In this document: positions 44,730 to 57,026 of the stretch, in pieces
Layout of the letters: each line of letters starts with the position of its first letter
Position numbering within the stretch: the stretch's first letter is position 1
Source: Apiospora phragmitis
Taxonomy: Eukaryota > Ascomycota > Sordariomycetes > Amphisphaeriales > Apiosporaceae
Assembly: GCA_038363925.1 (NCBI GenBank)
Contig: JAQQWL010000009.1
Span: 682,001-746,000 of the forward strand
Length of the DNA stretch: 64,000 nt
Reading direction: 5' to 3'
Position numbers and translations under genes: made by a program
Notes under the pieces: model-generated
Databases searched by the model: none
What the model saw: the letters and a program-made list of their open reading frames with translations, nothing else
Told to the model about the DNA's origin: nothing

Positions 44730-45578
44730 TGCAGTAAGGGGTGGACAACGAGCCACTGGCGAACGACTCGGTCGCAGATTGCCCAGCGATCGACCCTTGA
44801 CCGCATCATGTCGTATTGACTTTGGAAATACTAGAAGAAGTGCTTCTCGGTTGATCGCGGGAGTAAATCGACTTCCAGCAAGGGTGTTTCTATCAGCGAC
44901 GAAAACCGCCTTGAATGGGACGTCGGCAAGTCACATTGATCGCAGACACATGAATCAGCTCAAACAGGTGCATATGGGAGGATAGTGTTGGGAAGCACGA
45001 AGTCTGAGATTGGTTGGTTATTCCAATATGAGTTTGGGTTTACGGTATTATCATTTCAACCTCGGGCTAAACGCTTATTGGATAATCATTTGCAGTATCA
45101 CTTCAGCATTCATTTGATACCTAATATATTAAACGTTGCCTCAATGTCTCATATTGCAAGTCCGCTTAGTGTTGATTCGATCCTTAGCCGCTGGTTACTA
45201 GAGTGTAGTCCAACTGTAGCTTTAACTGGCTTCTTTCGCCACGGGATTCTCACTAGAAGGACTGGTAGAATAATTCGAAAAGCACGATGTGCGCTAATAA
45301 GAGGCGCGGGATTCCATGGCTGCTATCTGAGTTCATCAAAAGCGCGGTTCGCCGAGAACTATCCAGAGAATCTTGCTCTTCGAACTCAAACCCTTTTACG
45401 GAAAGGATGACAAGAAAATTGCATGAATTTGCCTGTCTTCTGTAAGTACTGGGCTGATTTCTTGTGCGAGCGGCCACTATCTACGTTAATATTTATAGAA
45501 ACCAGATTCGATACAGCTACATTCTTCTCCTTTCTGACGATTCTAGTACTTATCGACCCCCATCCATCCAATGCAGCC
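44730..45578. other. Intergenic, nothing recognised
   Basis: A frame of 141 codons at 44985-45410 overlaps other chance frames and has no domain. Confidence 0.4.
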
Positions 45579-46260
45579 ATGGAGCGCAGCGACGTGGAGG
45601 TTCTCTGCATCCTGGTGGCCCTCCTCGTAGGGTTCCCCCTCGCATCTGCCGCCTTCGCCGGCAAATATCTCAATGGCAAACAAGAAGACGACCCCTGCGA
45701 ATACTTTCTACCCATACTTCTGGCCTGCATCGGCCTGTTCATCGGCCTCATCGTCGTCTCCGTGCTGGGTTCCGCCGCCGTGATCGTGGCATCGGTGGTC
45801 TGGACGGCAATATGGCTGGCCCTGAAACTAGTCGCCGTCGGCGTCTTCATGCCGCCGGCGCTTGTCCTGAGCGTGTTCTGTTCTGTCCACGGCCCGGAGG
45901 AAGCAGTCATGGAGGTGGTCTGGTTGAAGTGGACTTGCGTTTTGCCGGCGCGCAAAGCTAAGCCGGCGGCCCAGGAGGAGGATCAGCAAACAGCAGCAGC
46001 AAACCCAAGGGCTTCTCTGTCTTCCGCACATAGTCAGGATCCTCCGGACTATACTCCGCAAGGAAACAGATGTGGAGTTGGGGGATCCCGAACGCGATCC
46101 GACCAGGTGCGTGGTGCCACCCGATATGGATATCGCGGACTCGACCCAAGACGATGAAGCTGTTCCGCCCTACAGTCTTAGGAACCTCGACTTTGACCCG
46201 AACGAAGCGCCTCCCGTATACGAGGAAGTCCCGATAGCAGATCGGCATGATCGGAGATAG
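45579..46260 (+). CDS. Small membrane protein with PPxY-containing tail, possible frameshift
   Basis: From ATG 45579, hydrophobic segments at about residues 5-26 and 43-105 (three or four passes: ILLACIGLFIGLIVV, then AVIVASVVWTAIWLALKLV), then an Ala/Gln-rich cytosolic tail. The frame ends at 46157. One base fewer near 46051 would move it into the frame ending at 46260, whose tail (LRKETDVELGDPERDP...PPYSLRNLDFD...PPVYEEVP) looks far more protein-like and contains two PP-x-Y-like motifs that could bind WW-domain ubiquitin ligases. Function unknown. Confidence 0.5.
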
Positions 46261-46542
46261 TCTGTTCGTTGTGAGTCTCCCCTCTCTGCTAGGTGGATGA
46301 TGAAACGTGAAATGAAGGAAAGAAGAGGGGTCTCAACAACAGCAAGTCGGATGCTAACTTGGATGCATTTTGGAATTGGGTAGCAAGGCCCGTCCAGAAC
46401 CAAACGTTTCATGAACAGTATCATTCTATCATATGGAGCTTATGTACAAACATTCCCAAGCTCATCATTAAAATGGAGTGCCAAGCAGTGTAGCCGTTTC
46501 TCCGGTCGGTTTTAATGAATGACTTCTTGGTAACTGGCAATC

Positions 46543-47726
46543 CTAATCACAGAACCCCGAAGCAGACTCCGGATCGACCATGCCCAGCTCCAGCAGGCCC
46601 TCGTAGCTCCAGTAGTCCTGCTTCGTCCCTGCCCCGCGACGGCCTCGTTGCTGACCACCTTGCCCGTCCAGTACGCGCTCCCCTTGGTGTGCTTCCCGAA
46701 CGCCGCCAGGCCCGCGTTCAGGATGTCCTTGCGGGCGTCGAGCGAGTTGTTGTACATTGTCTCGATCGCCCATTCGCCCGTGAACACGGGGAACGTGTTG
46801 CCGTCGTCGGCGTCAGCAGCACCCCTCGCGTCGGCGCAAATCATCTCGGTCACGTTATTGGACCCCGCGGGCCGCCCGTTGAAGTAGTAGTAGTGCACGT
46901 CAAAGACGATATTCTGGTCCGCAGTGAAGTTGCCGGCAAAGTACGCGGGCCCCTTGAACCCGTCGTTGAGCATGACAGGAATCTGGGGGTTCACGGCCGC
47001 CACGCGGTCGAGCACGGCGTGATAGTACTTGAGCAACCAATCCGCCGCCTCGTCGCTCAGGGCCGACGGCAGCCCGATGTCGTCCGGGTTGTCCATCGGC
47101 TCGTTGACGGGCTCGAGCGAGAACGCCTGGGGGCTGCCGGACTGCTGGATGAAGTCGAGCACGGCGTCGACCGTCTTCAGCGACCACGCGAGCGCCGTCT
47201 CGTTGTACCACCAGTCCAGCCCGCCCACGCGCTCGCCGATGGTCTGGTTGTTGACGCCGCCCGGCAGGCCGTGCAAGTCGAGGACGACGTGCATGCCGTG
47301 CGTGGTCACGGCGTGCGTCGCGACCTCGCGGAGGCGCGCGCGCTGCTGGCCGTGGTGGAGCGCGCTGCCGGGCAGGTCGATCCAGGCCTGGTACGTGGTC
47401 GGGATGCGCAGGACCCGGAGGCCGGCCGCGGCCAGGACGTCGATGTCGGCTGTCGTGAACCAGGTCGCGTAGCGCTGCTCGAACACGGGGCCGCACTGGT
47501 CGCCGAGGTTGGCGCAGCACGTCCACTCGTCCGCGACGTCGGCGCCGCAGTGGGTAGACCACCACGCGGTGTCGATGAAGGGCTCCTGGATCAGCCAGCC
47601 GCCAAGGTTCACGCCGTCGCCTTGGAACGTCTTCCAGTCCAGGTAGCTCGTCGGCGGCTTGGTACGCGTTGCTGAGGCTAGGCCGGCGGAGCAGATGGGC
47701 CCGGCCAGGAGACTAGAGACATGCAT
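46543..47726 (-). CDS. Secreted GH5 family glucanase (exo-beta-1,3-glucanase type)
   Basis: Cell-wall or secreted glycoside hydrolase of about 394 aa. The start at 47726 gives a short signal peptide. GH5 marks in order: GVNLGGWLIQEPF, LRIPTTYQAW, VVLDLHGLPGG, EPVNEP with the acid/base Glu, FDVHYYYF, and FTGEWA with the nucleophile Glu, then YWTGK. These fit the fungal exo-1,3-glucanase branch. Four Cys occur in the N-terminal part (HCGAD, WTCCANLGDQCG). As written the last part runs out of frame to 46512. One extra G in the GGG run at 46627-46629 gives the natural ending TKQDYWSYEGLLELGM to GFCD and stop at 46543. The long plus-strand frame opposite is only its mirror. Confidence 0.85.
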
Positions 47727-49474
47727 ATTGACGGGTAGCTGAGGACTAGGGGTTGAGAATGGGAGTGGAAACGGTTCAGAATCGATGGTTGGCGGCCAGG
47801 ACTCTCGCTAGAGTGCTACACCAGCCAGTATTGCATCGCAGCTCATATTATACTTGGTCATGGCCAAGTCCATCGGTCCCCCACCGGCCCCACGATTGGG
47901 TTAGAAGATTGGCATATACCGAGGTCGAGCTGGGGCCCCGGCCTTGAACACACATGAATGCGGAGATAGGTGGGTCTCCGGAGATTATTGTACGTAAATC
48001 CTGGGGTTAATGTTAATTCAACGTTGACATACATGCAGGTGCGAGTCTACCGAATATTGGCCCGAGGAAATGGTAAGGTATTGCATGATGGTGTAGGGAT
48101 TCAGCACTCTCCTCTCCATTGCCAACTACAACCCCGTACAGTGGAGGCGGACGTACAGTAGGCACAAGAGCTTCTGCGCGGAGGTGAGTAAACAGACGAA
48201 AGATCCCGAGATCCCGATAGCGCAAGTGACCCCACTACCAAAATCACCAAAACCAAGAGCGACCGGAAAGATCTTTGCCAAGTAATCGATCAATCGTTCG
48301 ATCCCCGCTCAACGCCTCACCCGACCCCATGTCTGGGTGTCCTCTCACGAGGTAATGCTGTCTTTATAGCGTTCACATTCCATCAGGATTTCGGGTGCTG
48401 GCTCGGGCGGAGTGGAGCGAGACGCGAGCCCTTGTAAGATCTGGAACCTCCTCCGCCATCCGGGAGTTGTGACTTCATTGCGATTACAAATGTTCGACTT
48501 CGTTGCCCACCTTATTATGGACCTTCTTCGTCGGTAGATGACCCATGCTCAATGCAACCTTCATTCTGAAGCACGTCGTCACGCCAGACTTCTAGTCGTT
48601 TCGGCGGGGTTAGTGCCAGGGACGATTTGACGTGCCTCGAAAACTTGGCGGGCCGAAAAATGAGGTTTGCCCGAAACAATTCAGTGTGCACTCTGAAGAA
48701 ATGTACAAGCTACCGCTATTTGCCCACGAATAGGGGTAGCTCGTATGCTGTTCACTCTGCATTAGGTATGGGATGTCATCAGCGCAGCAAGACTACAGGT
48801 TTTGCTTCAATTCCCACACCACCCCTCTAGTAAAGTGACACTGCACCAGTCGTTTTCACGGCTTTTCCACGTCCGGAATCTTTATTTGAATGTGAGATGC
48901 CTCGGCTTCGACATGCGGGTGGTTGGAATCATTCTAGAATTCGGATGATATGCTGCTCGACGCAAAACTGTACAGCCACTGATGGGGAAGCTTATCAGAT
49001 GAAACATCTGTGCGTATTTCAGTTCTGAATATGCATACTTTACCTAGTGGTCGGAACAGCAAATCAACTTTTGGGACCAAGAGGATTCCCTCAAACTTTC
49101 AAACAGGCCGCGCCGACAGAAAGTGCATTATGGCCTCGTACTCGGAATTCGACGGCTGTGGCGCATCCCGGGGGTAGGCTCACGGCCCGTTTCGGCAGCG
49201 CGTGTCAGATGGTTAGGTCATCACTTGTCCCTAGAGGGCGACCAGCCAAGCATGGGAGACGTATCGAATGATGTACGCTTCTTGAGCAGACGCGATAGGC
49301 TCATGAGCTTGAGCTATATTTAAATTTCTCCCTATAATACTCTCGTTGCTGGATATAAGATGCCAACGAAAGCCCCGAATGGAAAATATCATGAAAGCAC
49401 AACCACCACCACCACCTCTACACCGTTCCTACCAAGCTTATAACACGTTTTATCTTCAAAACCTATCAACGACC
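47727..49474. other. Gene-poor stretch of about 1.7 kb
   Basis: Promoters of the two divergent flanking genes. Chance frames only. A GTTCGATCCC string near 48295 resembles a tRNA T-loop, but no matching stem or D/anticodon arm was found. Confidence 0.45.
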
Positions 49475-50136
49475 ATGGATAAAGTCCGGGACAACCTCGA
49501 CGCCCTCGAGCGCAAGCTGATCAAGGCCAACAAGATCGCCGCCAAGGGCGAGAAGATGAAGGTCGGCGACGCCATCAAGCTCGGCCGCAAGTCGTCGTCG
49601 ATGGCCGCGACCATCAACAAGGGCATGAAGGAATACGATGTAAGATGACACAAGACACTCTCGCTTGCCCACAGAGACAAAAATTGCTGACCCATGATGG
49701 TGGCTATAGGACACCGATCCCACGCCCCAAGAGAGCAAGGAGATGCTGGCACAGATGACGCGCATCGTCGAGTTGACCGAAGAGCAGGTCAACTCGCTGA
49801 TCGGCTGCTCGGGCTACCTCAAGGACAAGCTCCACGTTGGCGGTAAGTTGCTGTCGTTGTTTTCACATTTTGGCAAACATCAAACAAATTGCTCGAATGT
49901 ACATGCTAATCCCACGATGATACCAAGGCTTGGTCAAGAGAAACCTGGTCAAGACGGCCGAAGCCAGCGAGGCCCTCTCCCACTTGATGGTCTCCAAGGC
50001 GCCCCCGGAGCTGAAGGAGGAGGGCCAAGCCTTGGCCAAGAGACGCAACGTCGCCTTCGACAAGGCGTTGGCTGTGTACGGCAACGCTACTGGGGGTGAC
50101 GATCTCGGCGACGGTGCTGCTGATGATTCTGATTAG
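49475..50136 (+). CDS. HsbA-like (hydrophobic surface-binding protein A type) protein without signal peptide
   Basis: Three exons, 49475-49639, 49710-49842 and 49928-50136, all GT-AG and in phase; 168 aa, all-helical and Lys/Ala-rich. The C-terminal half (GGLVKRNLVKTAEASEAL, then KAPPELKEEGQAL and FDKALAVYG) follows the pattern of the HsbA/cell-wall galactomannoprotein family, which normally is secreted and helps enzymes bind hydrophobic surfaces. Here there is no signal peptide from this ATG, nor from the alternative ATGs upstream (49381, 49390), so a cytosolic version is inferred. The acidic tail GDDLGDGAADDSD ends the protein. Family call moderate. Confidence 0.6.
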
Positions 50137-50457
50137 GTGAGGAGGCTGACTGAGCCTTTTGTTCTCCACCATTATACAAAGTTTCTTGGGACTACATAGA
50201 TCCATGCGGCTGAGCTGCCACACCGTCTCCTGCTTGAGTTTGCTAGCTGACTAAATCGTATCAACCGCTTCATGAGAAAGTTGGCATCGAAATTAAATAC
50301 AGCAGTGCATCTCACAATCTACGCGTGTAATCAACAAAGGTGCATCAAAAGTGTTCAGCCCCCTGAAGAAAGTGAAAAGAACCAAGGTTTTGGACAAAGC
50401 TACTAATTAGAACGAACAAAGAAATGAAGCAAACCATGTTGGATACCCCCTTTCTTG
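50137..50457. other. Short intergenic stretch between convergent genes
   Basis: No gene seen. Confidence 0.5.
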
Positions 50458-51378
50458 TCATTGATCCTCGTCTGGAAACGGCTGCGACTGTATGAAGTGC
50501 CAGTAGAGCGTATCAGCATGGTTCTCGATGAACCACCTCAGCTCCGCTGTCAATGACACCCGTTCCTCCCTGTCGGAACTAGCGGCCTGGATCTCCCTCG
50601 CGTACGCGGAAGCCTCCTCCAGGTGCCAGAGGATGCCGTCGGCGTGTCTCACCAACCGCAGCCCACTCCGCCTCGCACTGGTCGAGCGCCTCCTCGGTGC
50701 CGCCGGGCACGGCCCGCATGGTCCGAACCTGCGTTTCTAGGTGCCGCAGCTGCGCGGCGACGAGTTCGGGCTCCTGGGTGAAGACGTCGAGGGATAGCTG
50801 GTAGTCCTGACGGGCCCTTTGTTGCATCTTCTTAAGCCTTGCTAAGTGTTGATAGTCTTCTTTAACGATGGTCCAGTAAAGCCCTGTCAGACTACAACCC
50901 TCGTTCACGGGTATTACGATGTGGCTACTAATAAGTTTCCGCAGCGTGTGAATCTGCGACTTAAAGCCTTCCACTCTTTCGATCTCAGCGACTATCCGTG
51001 ATAACAACATGTCACAAGATCTTTCCCATATGGTCTGGGGGATTGCCTTGACTGCGATGGTGGCATTTGCGGATGAGGCATCGTGTTCCTGTAACGAAGC
51101 ACTAGAGTTCTGGTACCTTGACGACGGATGCCAGCTAAGTAGTCTCGACTTCGAATGCGATTTGGGTGTTCTCTGTTTTCATCTGGTAAGCCGACGTCTT
51201 TCATCACGGCTTCTCGGTCTTGCTCGTCAAATAGATAAGCATACAGCACAAGGAGTCGGGGCTTATAGGTAAGAAGAGCATTGCATACCTTCTGTAGGTG
51301 CGCTTCGGCACCTTTTCTGTTGGAGGCTGATCGGACATTGGGACTCGAGTTTGCTTTGTTTGATGAGGACGGCGACAT
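50458..51378 (-). CDS. Hypothetical helical protein, multi-exon, one frameshift
   Basis: Exon 1 starts at ATG 51378 (disordered Ser/Asn start, then LTYKPRLLVLYAYLFDEQD). A later exon beginning after an acceptor near 51095 (TTACAG) reads EHDASSANATIAVKAIPQTIWERS and continues through a mainly helical region with EVERVEGFKSQIHTLRKL-like heptads. Near 50656, one G fewer (GCGGTTGG) would join it to HADGILWHLEEASAYAREI and the natural end at 50458. The donor of the first intron was not placed. No known domain. Confidence 0.45.
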
Positions 51379-51811
51379 GTTGGTAGTGGTAGTTGGTTAT
51401 CAGTGTATGATCTTCGATCTGCCGAACAAGAAACTGATACTTGACTGAAGGCTGCGCAATGGTTTAATAGGTTTTCATTACATAAAGACTACGACTATGA
51501 CATTGTGCCAAAGCCCCTTTCAAAGACGACAACGGAAGTTGACAAGTAACAAAAAGCCACGTCTGGGGCGGCCTAGACTGTGCGGCATCTTTTTACTTCC
51601 TTGGCCCCCTTTCCAAATTGACAGCCTAGAACAATTGTCCAGGAACCTTTGACATAGGTATGAACAGAACACCCAAAAATCCAGATTGACCTCCTATCAC
51701 CCACGAGTCTCGGCTTCGCATCGAGTCCGAAATTATGTCCCTTACAATTTGATATGATACAAACAAAACTCCATAACATAGCGAAATATGTCGCTGGTCA
51801 TCATCGCCCGA
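51379..51811. other. Intergenic, nothing recognised
   Basis: Contains only chance frames. Confidence 0.45.
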
Positions 51812-52371
51812 TCAGATTCCCAGATCATCCGCACCGGGTGACCCAAACCGATCATGAACGAGCTCATGCTCCGCTGGCAGTTCGATATCCCCGTCCGACG
51901 CCAGGGACGCGCGACCCGCGTGGCTCGTGTCCATCTCTCCGTACTGATCCAGTATATTGCCCGAAGCACTACCACTACCACTTGCCTTCGCCTCGGTAGA
52001 TTGCTTTCCTCCTTTGCCGGCGTCCCGTCGTAGACTGCTGCCCCCTTTTGCGCCACCAGAAGCAGGCGTCTTCCCTCTGTTCCGAAAATCCGACGACGAC
52101 AGCGGGTTGTTGCCCGTCCCGTACGGGTCCAGGAGCCATGCCTCACCATTGAAGACTTTGGAAGGCATTGCTGCTGCGGTGATGTTGTGGGCGGGATGGA
52201 GGCCGCCGGCGGCCTGAGGCTCAGGCTGCTGCTGTTTCGGCATCTCATCCGACATCTGCATGCCCGAGCTGGAGCGGGGATGGCCGGATCAGCAGCAGCA
52301 GCCTCTTGCTGTTGTCGCTGAGCCTGCTGGCGCTTGCCAGAGGTACTGGCTTCGGTTCGTGGACTGTCCAT
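51812..52371 (-). CDS. Disordered small protein (about 186 aa), one frameshift
   Basis: ATG at 52371 opens a Gln/Ala/Ser-rich N-terminus. One extra C in the C4 run at 52276-52279 joins it to SSGMQMSDEMPKQQQ and the more protein-like frame (VFNGEAWLLDPYGTGNNPLSSSDFRNRGK, shown in parts) ending at 51812 in an acidic tail. Overall low complexity, Gly/Ser/Lys-rich, no hydrophobic core. Unknown function, possibly a stress-type or nuclear disordered protein. Confidence 0.45.
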
Positions 52372-53084
52372 CTTTCTTTCTTCCTTTCTTTCTTGGTCTG
52401 AACGTTATTACAGACGTGAGGGGTAATCAGAATGGGTAAAGTCATTATCGTGAATCCAATGGCAGTACCGAACGGTTATTAATATTGCCAGTTATTAAGG
52501 TTGTGACGACATCCGGTCCCCATTGGCGATTAACTCTAAATGACGTTGGCAGACCGTCATCCCCTCGCAATGACTGGGCTATAAATACGGACTCTTCCGA
52601 ACTAGGCACGATAGAGTTTGGATGAGCCTGCGTTCCCTGATCTGGATGGACTGTGTCGCTTCCCCGCACATGGTTGGAGGGTTAGGTTCCCAGCATTGCG
52701 GATACTGCCGGAGGTTTCTGGTTTGTTGGGTTGGCAGAGAAAAGGAGGGGAGTCTGGCATCACTCCCAAGATATTCAACAGTAACGGCCAGAGCATAGGT
52801 GGTGTATCCCAGGGTAGCCGCGACTCAACCAAACCGCGAATGTGGATGAGCTCGACTGGTGAGGAATGATCCTCGTGGTAGCCGCAGCCCATGTGGACTG
52901 GTGAGGGATTGTACTCCGGGAAAACTCATCGCGTAGCATCGCCGTGTTTGAAAGCATAATATATGAATCCTATTAACTCTTTTATTCGAGGAGGGGTTCC
53001 GGCCATGTGACCTTTTTATATATAATTTCTACTTGTATTTGCCCCCTGAAAGAAACATTCTGTTTCACAGATGTTGTTTTTCGT
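52372..53084. other. Intergenic, nothing recognised
   Basis: TTTCTTTC-rich leader just upstream of 52371 (52372-52400) on the minus strand. Otherwise no feature. Confidence 0.45.
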
Positions 53085-54301
53085 TTAGACGATTTCCACG
53101 TCCGTCTTCCCATCCGCGCTCCGGCTGCTCTCTTTCGTCATCATCAACCCATTCTCGTCCTCGCCCCGGACTTCCTTCTTGGCCTGCCTTTCCCACTCCT
53201 CCGCCCGGATCGTCTCGACGCTGCCGTCGGGCCCGAACGCCTCCTCCTCGGTCGCGATCTGTAGGCCTCCGCCCCTCTTCTGCTGGCCCTGGAGTAGTCG
53301 CCGGGTGCGCTCGCGCCATTGGGGATGTGGAAGCGCCGGTCGAAGCGCACGGCCGCGTAGAGGGCCGACACGATGATCTCGATGCCGAAGTTGAGGGTAT
53401 AATAACAGGCCTTGTGGTGGAACCAGGCCGGCGCGTTCGCGGGCCGCAGATCGAAGTTGACGCCAATGCGGAAGCCCGCGCCCAGCGTCAGCAGCAGCGA
53501 GGTGAAGAGCAGCAGCCGGACCTTGGACCGGAAGCGCCCCTGTCCGAACTTCTCGACGGGCCGGCTGTCGCGCCGCGGCGTCAGGGACGCGATCAGCACG
53601 GCCGGCGCGGGGATGAAGGCCAGGAAGGCGAAGAAGGTGCCCGCGACCAGCTGGACGTCGCGGTCCATGCGGCGCGCGTCCATGTCCAGGGTGTAGAACA
53701 TGTGCACCGTGCAGGTGATGACCATGATGAGGCAGGCGACGACGCTGGCGACGAGGAAGCGGAAGACGAGGCGCGTGGCCATGTGCCAGCCGAAGGACGG
53801 GTGGTAGGCGCGTACGATGCGCTGGGCGAAGAAGAGATTGGCGATGAAGAGGATGATGACGCCGGCCTGGGTCAGGATGTTGGCGGCAATAGCGACCTGG
53901 ACATCGGTCGGCCGGTTCGCCCACACGATGCGCATGGTCAGGGCCGCCGTCCGGGCCATGGACAGGCCGAACAGCATGGCCGAGAAGACGAACTTATGGT
54001 CCCGCCGACGGTTCTTCTGGAAGATGGTCATGTGCACCACGGCGAGGCACAAGAAGATGGCCAGGAGCACGGCCGAGATGGGGACGTCGACGCCAACAGT
54101 GGGCTGGCCGCCGAGTTGCGCGTTGTTTGGTAGATAGGGCGGGCCGGACATCTAAGAAGTACAGAGCGTGTAAGTCATCATGCAAAATATAAAGTTTCGG
54201 GGTGGCCCGCCGCCGAGACATGTGCCAAGACGGTGGATGGTGGGGGTATGTCGACGTACCTGTGGCGGTCCGCCCGCTGCTGGTGAGCCTCCGGAAGACA
54301 T
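53085..54301 (-). CDS. DUF3112 family integral membrane protein (seven-TM type)
   Basis: Exon 1 54260-54301 (MSSGGSPAAGGPPQ), intron 54152-54259, exon 2 from 54151. Family features: VDVPISAVLL at TM1, HMTIFQKNRRRDHKFVFSAM, IVWANRPTDVQVAIAANI, FFAQRIVRAYHP, FYTLDMDARRMDRDVQ, VEKFGQGRFRSKV, AWFHHKACYYTLNFGIEII, and FDRRFHIPNGASAPGDY. Seven hydrophobic segments. In fungi this family has no assigned function. The raw frame ends at 53144 after an Arg-rich stretch. One extra C at CTCC (opposite GG at 53291-53292) gives a normal acidic tail (QIATEEEAFGPDGSVETI) ending at 53085. The plus-strand frame opposite is its mirror. Confidence 0.82.
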
Positions 54302-55718
54302 GTTCGCCAAGCCCTTGGTTTAAGGCGGGAAGGTTTTGACTGGGATGCGCCACCTGTTCAGGAGTGAGAGGTGAGATTTTTTTTAGTGGTGTTGATAGTT
54401 CCTTTGCCCTCTTCTCTGATGAACAGACCAACGAATCTCGCCTCCTGTTTGTCGTAGCAGTAGATGACGGTTCCGTCCAATGTAGGTGTCGTAGGTGTCG
54501 CAACAATGAGAGCCTCGAAGGATGAGACAAGGAAATCCTTTCCAAAGAGAAGAGAGTTTGACAGGCTTCTTTGATTGACGCACGTCAAAGATCTGATACT
54601 GCAATAGATTGGATGATTGGACGAGGAATGAGTGAGATGAGATGAAGATTAAGTCAATAGGGTTACAGTTTCGGGAGGAATGCCAGGCACAGGGCCCAGA
54701 CAGATGCGGCCGGCCTCTGGCGTCTATATACATCTCGCGACTGATGCATGTTTTGTCAGGTCTGGTCTTTAGCAAAACCCGGATCAGGTGCCCCAGACGA
54801 GAAGGTCGGTCTTCGTCGTGCCAGAATCACCGGTCCATGACTCCATCGTGCGCGGGCGACAGGGATTAGGCGGCCTGATTATCCTCCTTCAGTGGCGTGC
54901 ACAACGCAGCAGCATCGGTGGTCGGAGGTTAACTGTTACCCATGAGCGCGAATTTACTGGGTTCTCCTTCCATTAGTCAACTAGTAACTAGTCCGGCGGT
55001 AATCAAAATGCCCCAAGAATGCCACCAAGGCCCGCTAAACGCCCGCTAAAGTCCATGGTCTCCGTCGCGAATCGAGACCGGTCCATGTTCAATCTCAGGT
55101 TATCTGATGACGAAAGCGGGCCTCTGATCTTCTAATCTGGCTCCCTGATCGCTAATTAGAGGCTGAAAGATAATTTGCCGGCCACCAGCCCCAGCCGGAG
55201 AGGACTGAAGATCGGCCGAAGATGAAGACTGCGCATAACGCATAACGCCCAGTGACCGACTGCTGTGCCGCTCGCTGCTACTGCTCTGCTTAAGCCCGAC
55301 TCGGAGCCGACTCGCCGACCATCAGATTTCAGCCCCCGCACTCCTGGAAGGAACTGGCAACAGCTTGAAATGAAATACGACAAACGCTGTACGGATGCAA
55401 CGCCCGAGAAAAGAGAAGAAGAAGACAATACTTCAAATAGTAATGATGCATCATTGGCACATGTCATGCTTTCCAGGGGATTCCTCAGTGTCTCTCTATG
55501 GCTTCCTGCATTGAATTCGACCTTCCGAGTCGTGGAACGAGTGTGAACATGATGACGTTTGTGCATCTATTTAGGGGTTACACAAGAGGTCTGCCAATCG
55601 GGTTTCAACCATATTTGCACTTCAAGCTAGATCAAGTTTCTCTCTCTCTTCATTTCGTCACTTCGTCACATGGACTGGTTATCAACGCAAGCCGTCAAAC
55701 TCGCAAAGTCCCAACGCT
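54302..55718. other. Intergenic of about 1.4 kb
   Basis: Promoter of the DUF3112 gene on the left. No supported gene. Confidence 0.45.
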
Positions 55719-57026
55719 TCAATTCGGGAACGCCGCCTCCGCCAGGCAGCCCTTCTTGTACGGATAGACCTTTTTGAAGTGCTCCGCGATCTCGGACCGC
55801 GTCGCGACCCAGACCCCTTCTTTACCGGCGATGTACTCGGCGAACTGCTGGAGGGCGGCGAAGCGGCCCGGGCGGCCGACGATGCGACAGTGCAAACCGA
55901 TCGTCATCATCTTGGCCGTACCCTCTGTCTGACCCTCCTCGTACAGCACGTCGAAGGCGTTCTTGAGGTGCGTGAAGAACCCTTGCGGGTCCCGGAACCC
56001 GGACCCGGCCACGTGGAACTTGAAGTCGTTGCAGTCGTACGAGTAGGGGACCATGAGGCAGCCCTTGGGGTTGGGGCTGTCGCGCTCGTGGGCGAGGTCT
56101 ATCCACTGCATTTCGAGGTGAGGATTAATGAGGTAGGTGGGTAGGAGTGGTTGTTCTTCTGGCAGTCATGATGGTATCGATGGAGGTCAACACGGGACAC
56201 AGGACGAGAAGAAGAGGAAAGAAGGGACAAGAAAGAACCTACGTAGGGCACGTCGTCGGCATAGGTGTCGCTCATCCACTCGAGCGTCTCGCCCATCTCC
56301 TCGTAGACCTGCGGCACCAACGTCCGCGAGTGCGGGCTGTTCCGGCCATAGTACCAACCCCGGGGCGCGTAGCCCGTCAGGGCCTTGAGCGACGCGATGC
56401 CCTTCCGGATGTACTCCTTCTCCTTCTCGATGGGCATGCCGTGGTACTCGATCCACCGATATGCACTATATGCGGTCGTTTATATTAGTAACCTCCCTCT
56501 CTCTCTTTCTCGTCGCCACAAGGGGAAAGAAAGAAGAAGAAAAAAACGGCTCACTGAGATGCGACGTCATGCCCCTCCTCGACGCACCGCGTCGCGACCT
56601 CGGGCTGCTCCTCGACGGCCTGCGCGACCGCGTACAGGGTGAACTTCATGCGCAGCCGGTTGAACAGGCGGAACAGGCGCCAGAACCCGGCCCGGCTGCC
56701 ATACTCGTACTCGGACTCGGCGTTGTAGTTGCGCTCGTTGACGCGGTACTGGCCCGGCTGCTCCTTGAGCATGGGCTCACTCATGCCGTCGCCGTGCAGG
56801 ACGCTCCGTTCCGCGCCCTTTTTGGAATGCTCAAGTCAGTAGGGAAAAGAGAGGGAAGGAGGGAAGGAGGGAAGGAGGGAAGGAAGATTACCTCTTCATA
56901 GTTGATCACGAAGGAGACGGCGATCTTGGCGTTGTTGGGCCATTGGAGAGGCAGTCCCTTTTCGCCGTAGCCCTTGAAGTCGCGGGGGTAGCTGTAGTCC
57001 GGGTGGGGGTGGTACGCTTCTGGCAT
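55719..57026 (-). CDS. Polysaccharide deacetylase family, PuuE/allantoinase-like
   Basis: NodB-homology metalloenzyme, 335 aa. Exons 56892-57026, 56555-56817, 56243-56465 and 55719-56105; introns GT-AG and in phase. Motifs: YPRDFKGYG and VSFVINYEEGAERSVLHGDG at the start, typical of the PuuE-type branch (putative urate catabolism/allantoinase-like), then GFWRLFRLF, EEGHDVASHAYRWIEYH with the paired His, PRGWYYGRNSPHSRTL, and PYSYDCNDFKF. No signal peptide, so intracellular action is likely. The split of EEGHDVASH|AYRW across an intron is clean. The true substrate (allantoin, chitin oligomers or another amide) cannot be told from sequence. Confidence 0.85.

Noticed and set aside
46515..47675. 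386-codon plus-strand frame
   Set aside because: Arg/Val/Ala-rich mirror of the GH5 gene, caused by GC-rich codon use; no domain.
48280..48320. Possible tRNA T-arm
   Set aside because: Isolated GTTCGATCCC string with no folding partner in the flanking 80 bases.
53033..54133. 366-codon plus-strand frame
   Set aside because: Mirror of the DUF3112 gene; Gly/Arg/Glu-rich composition with no domain.
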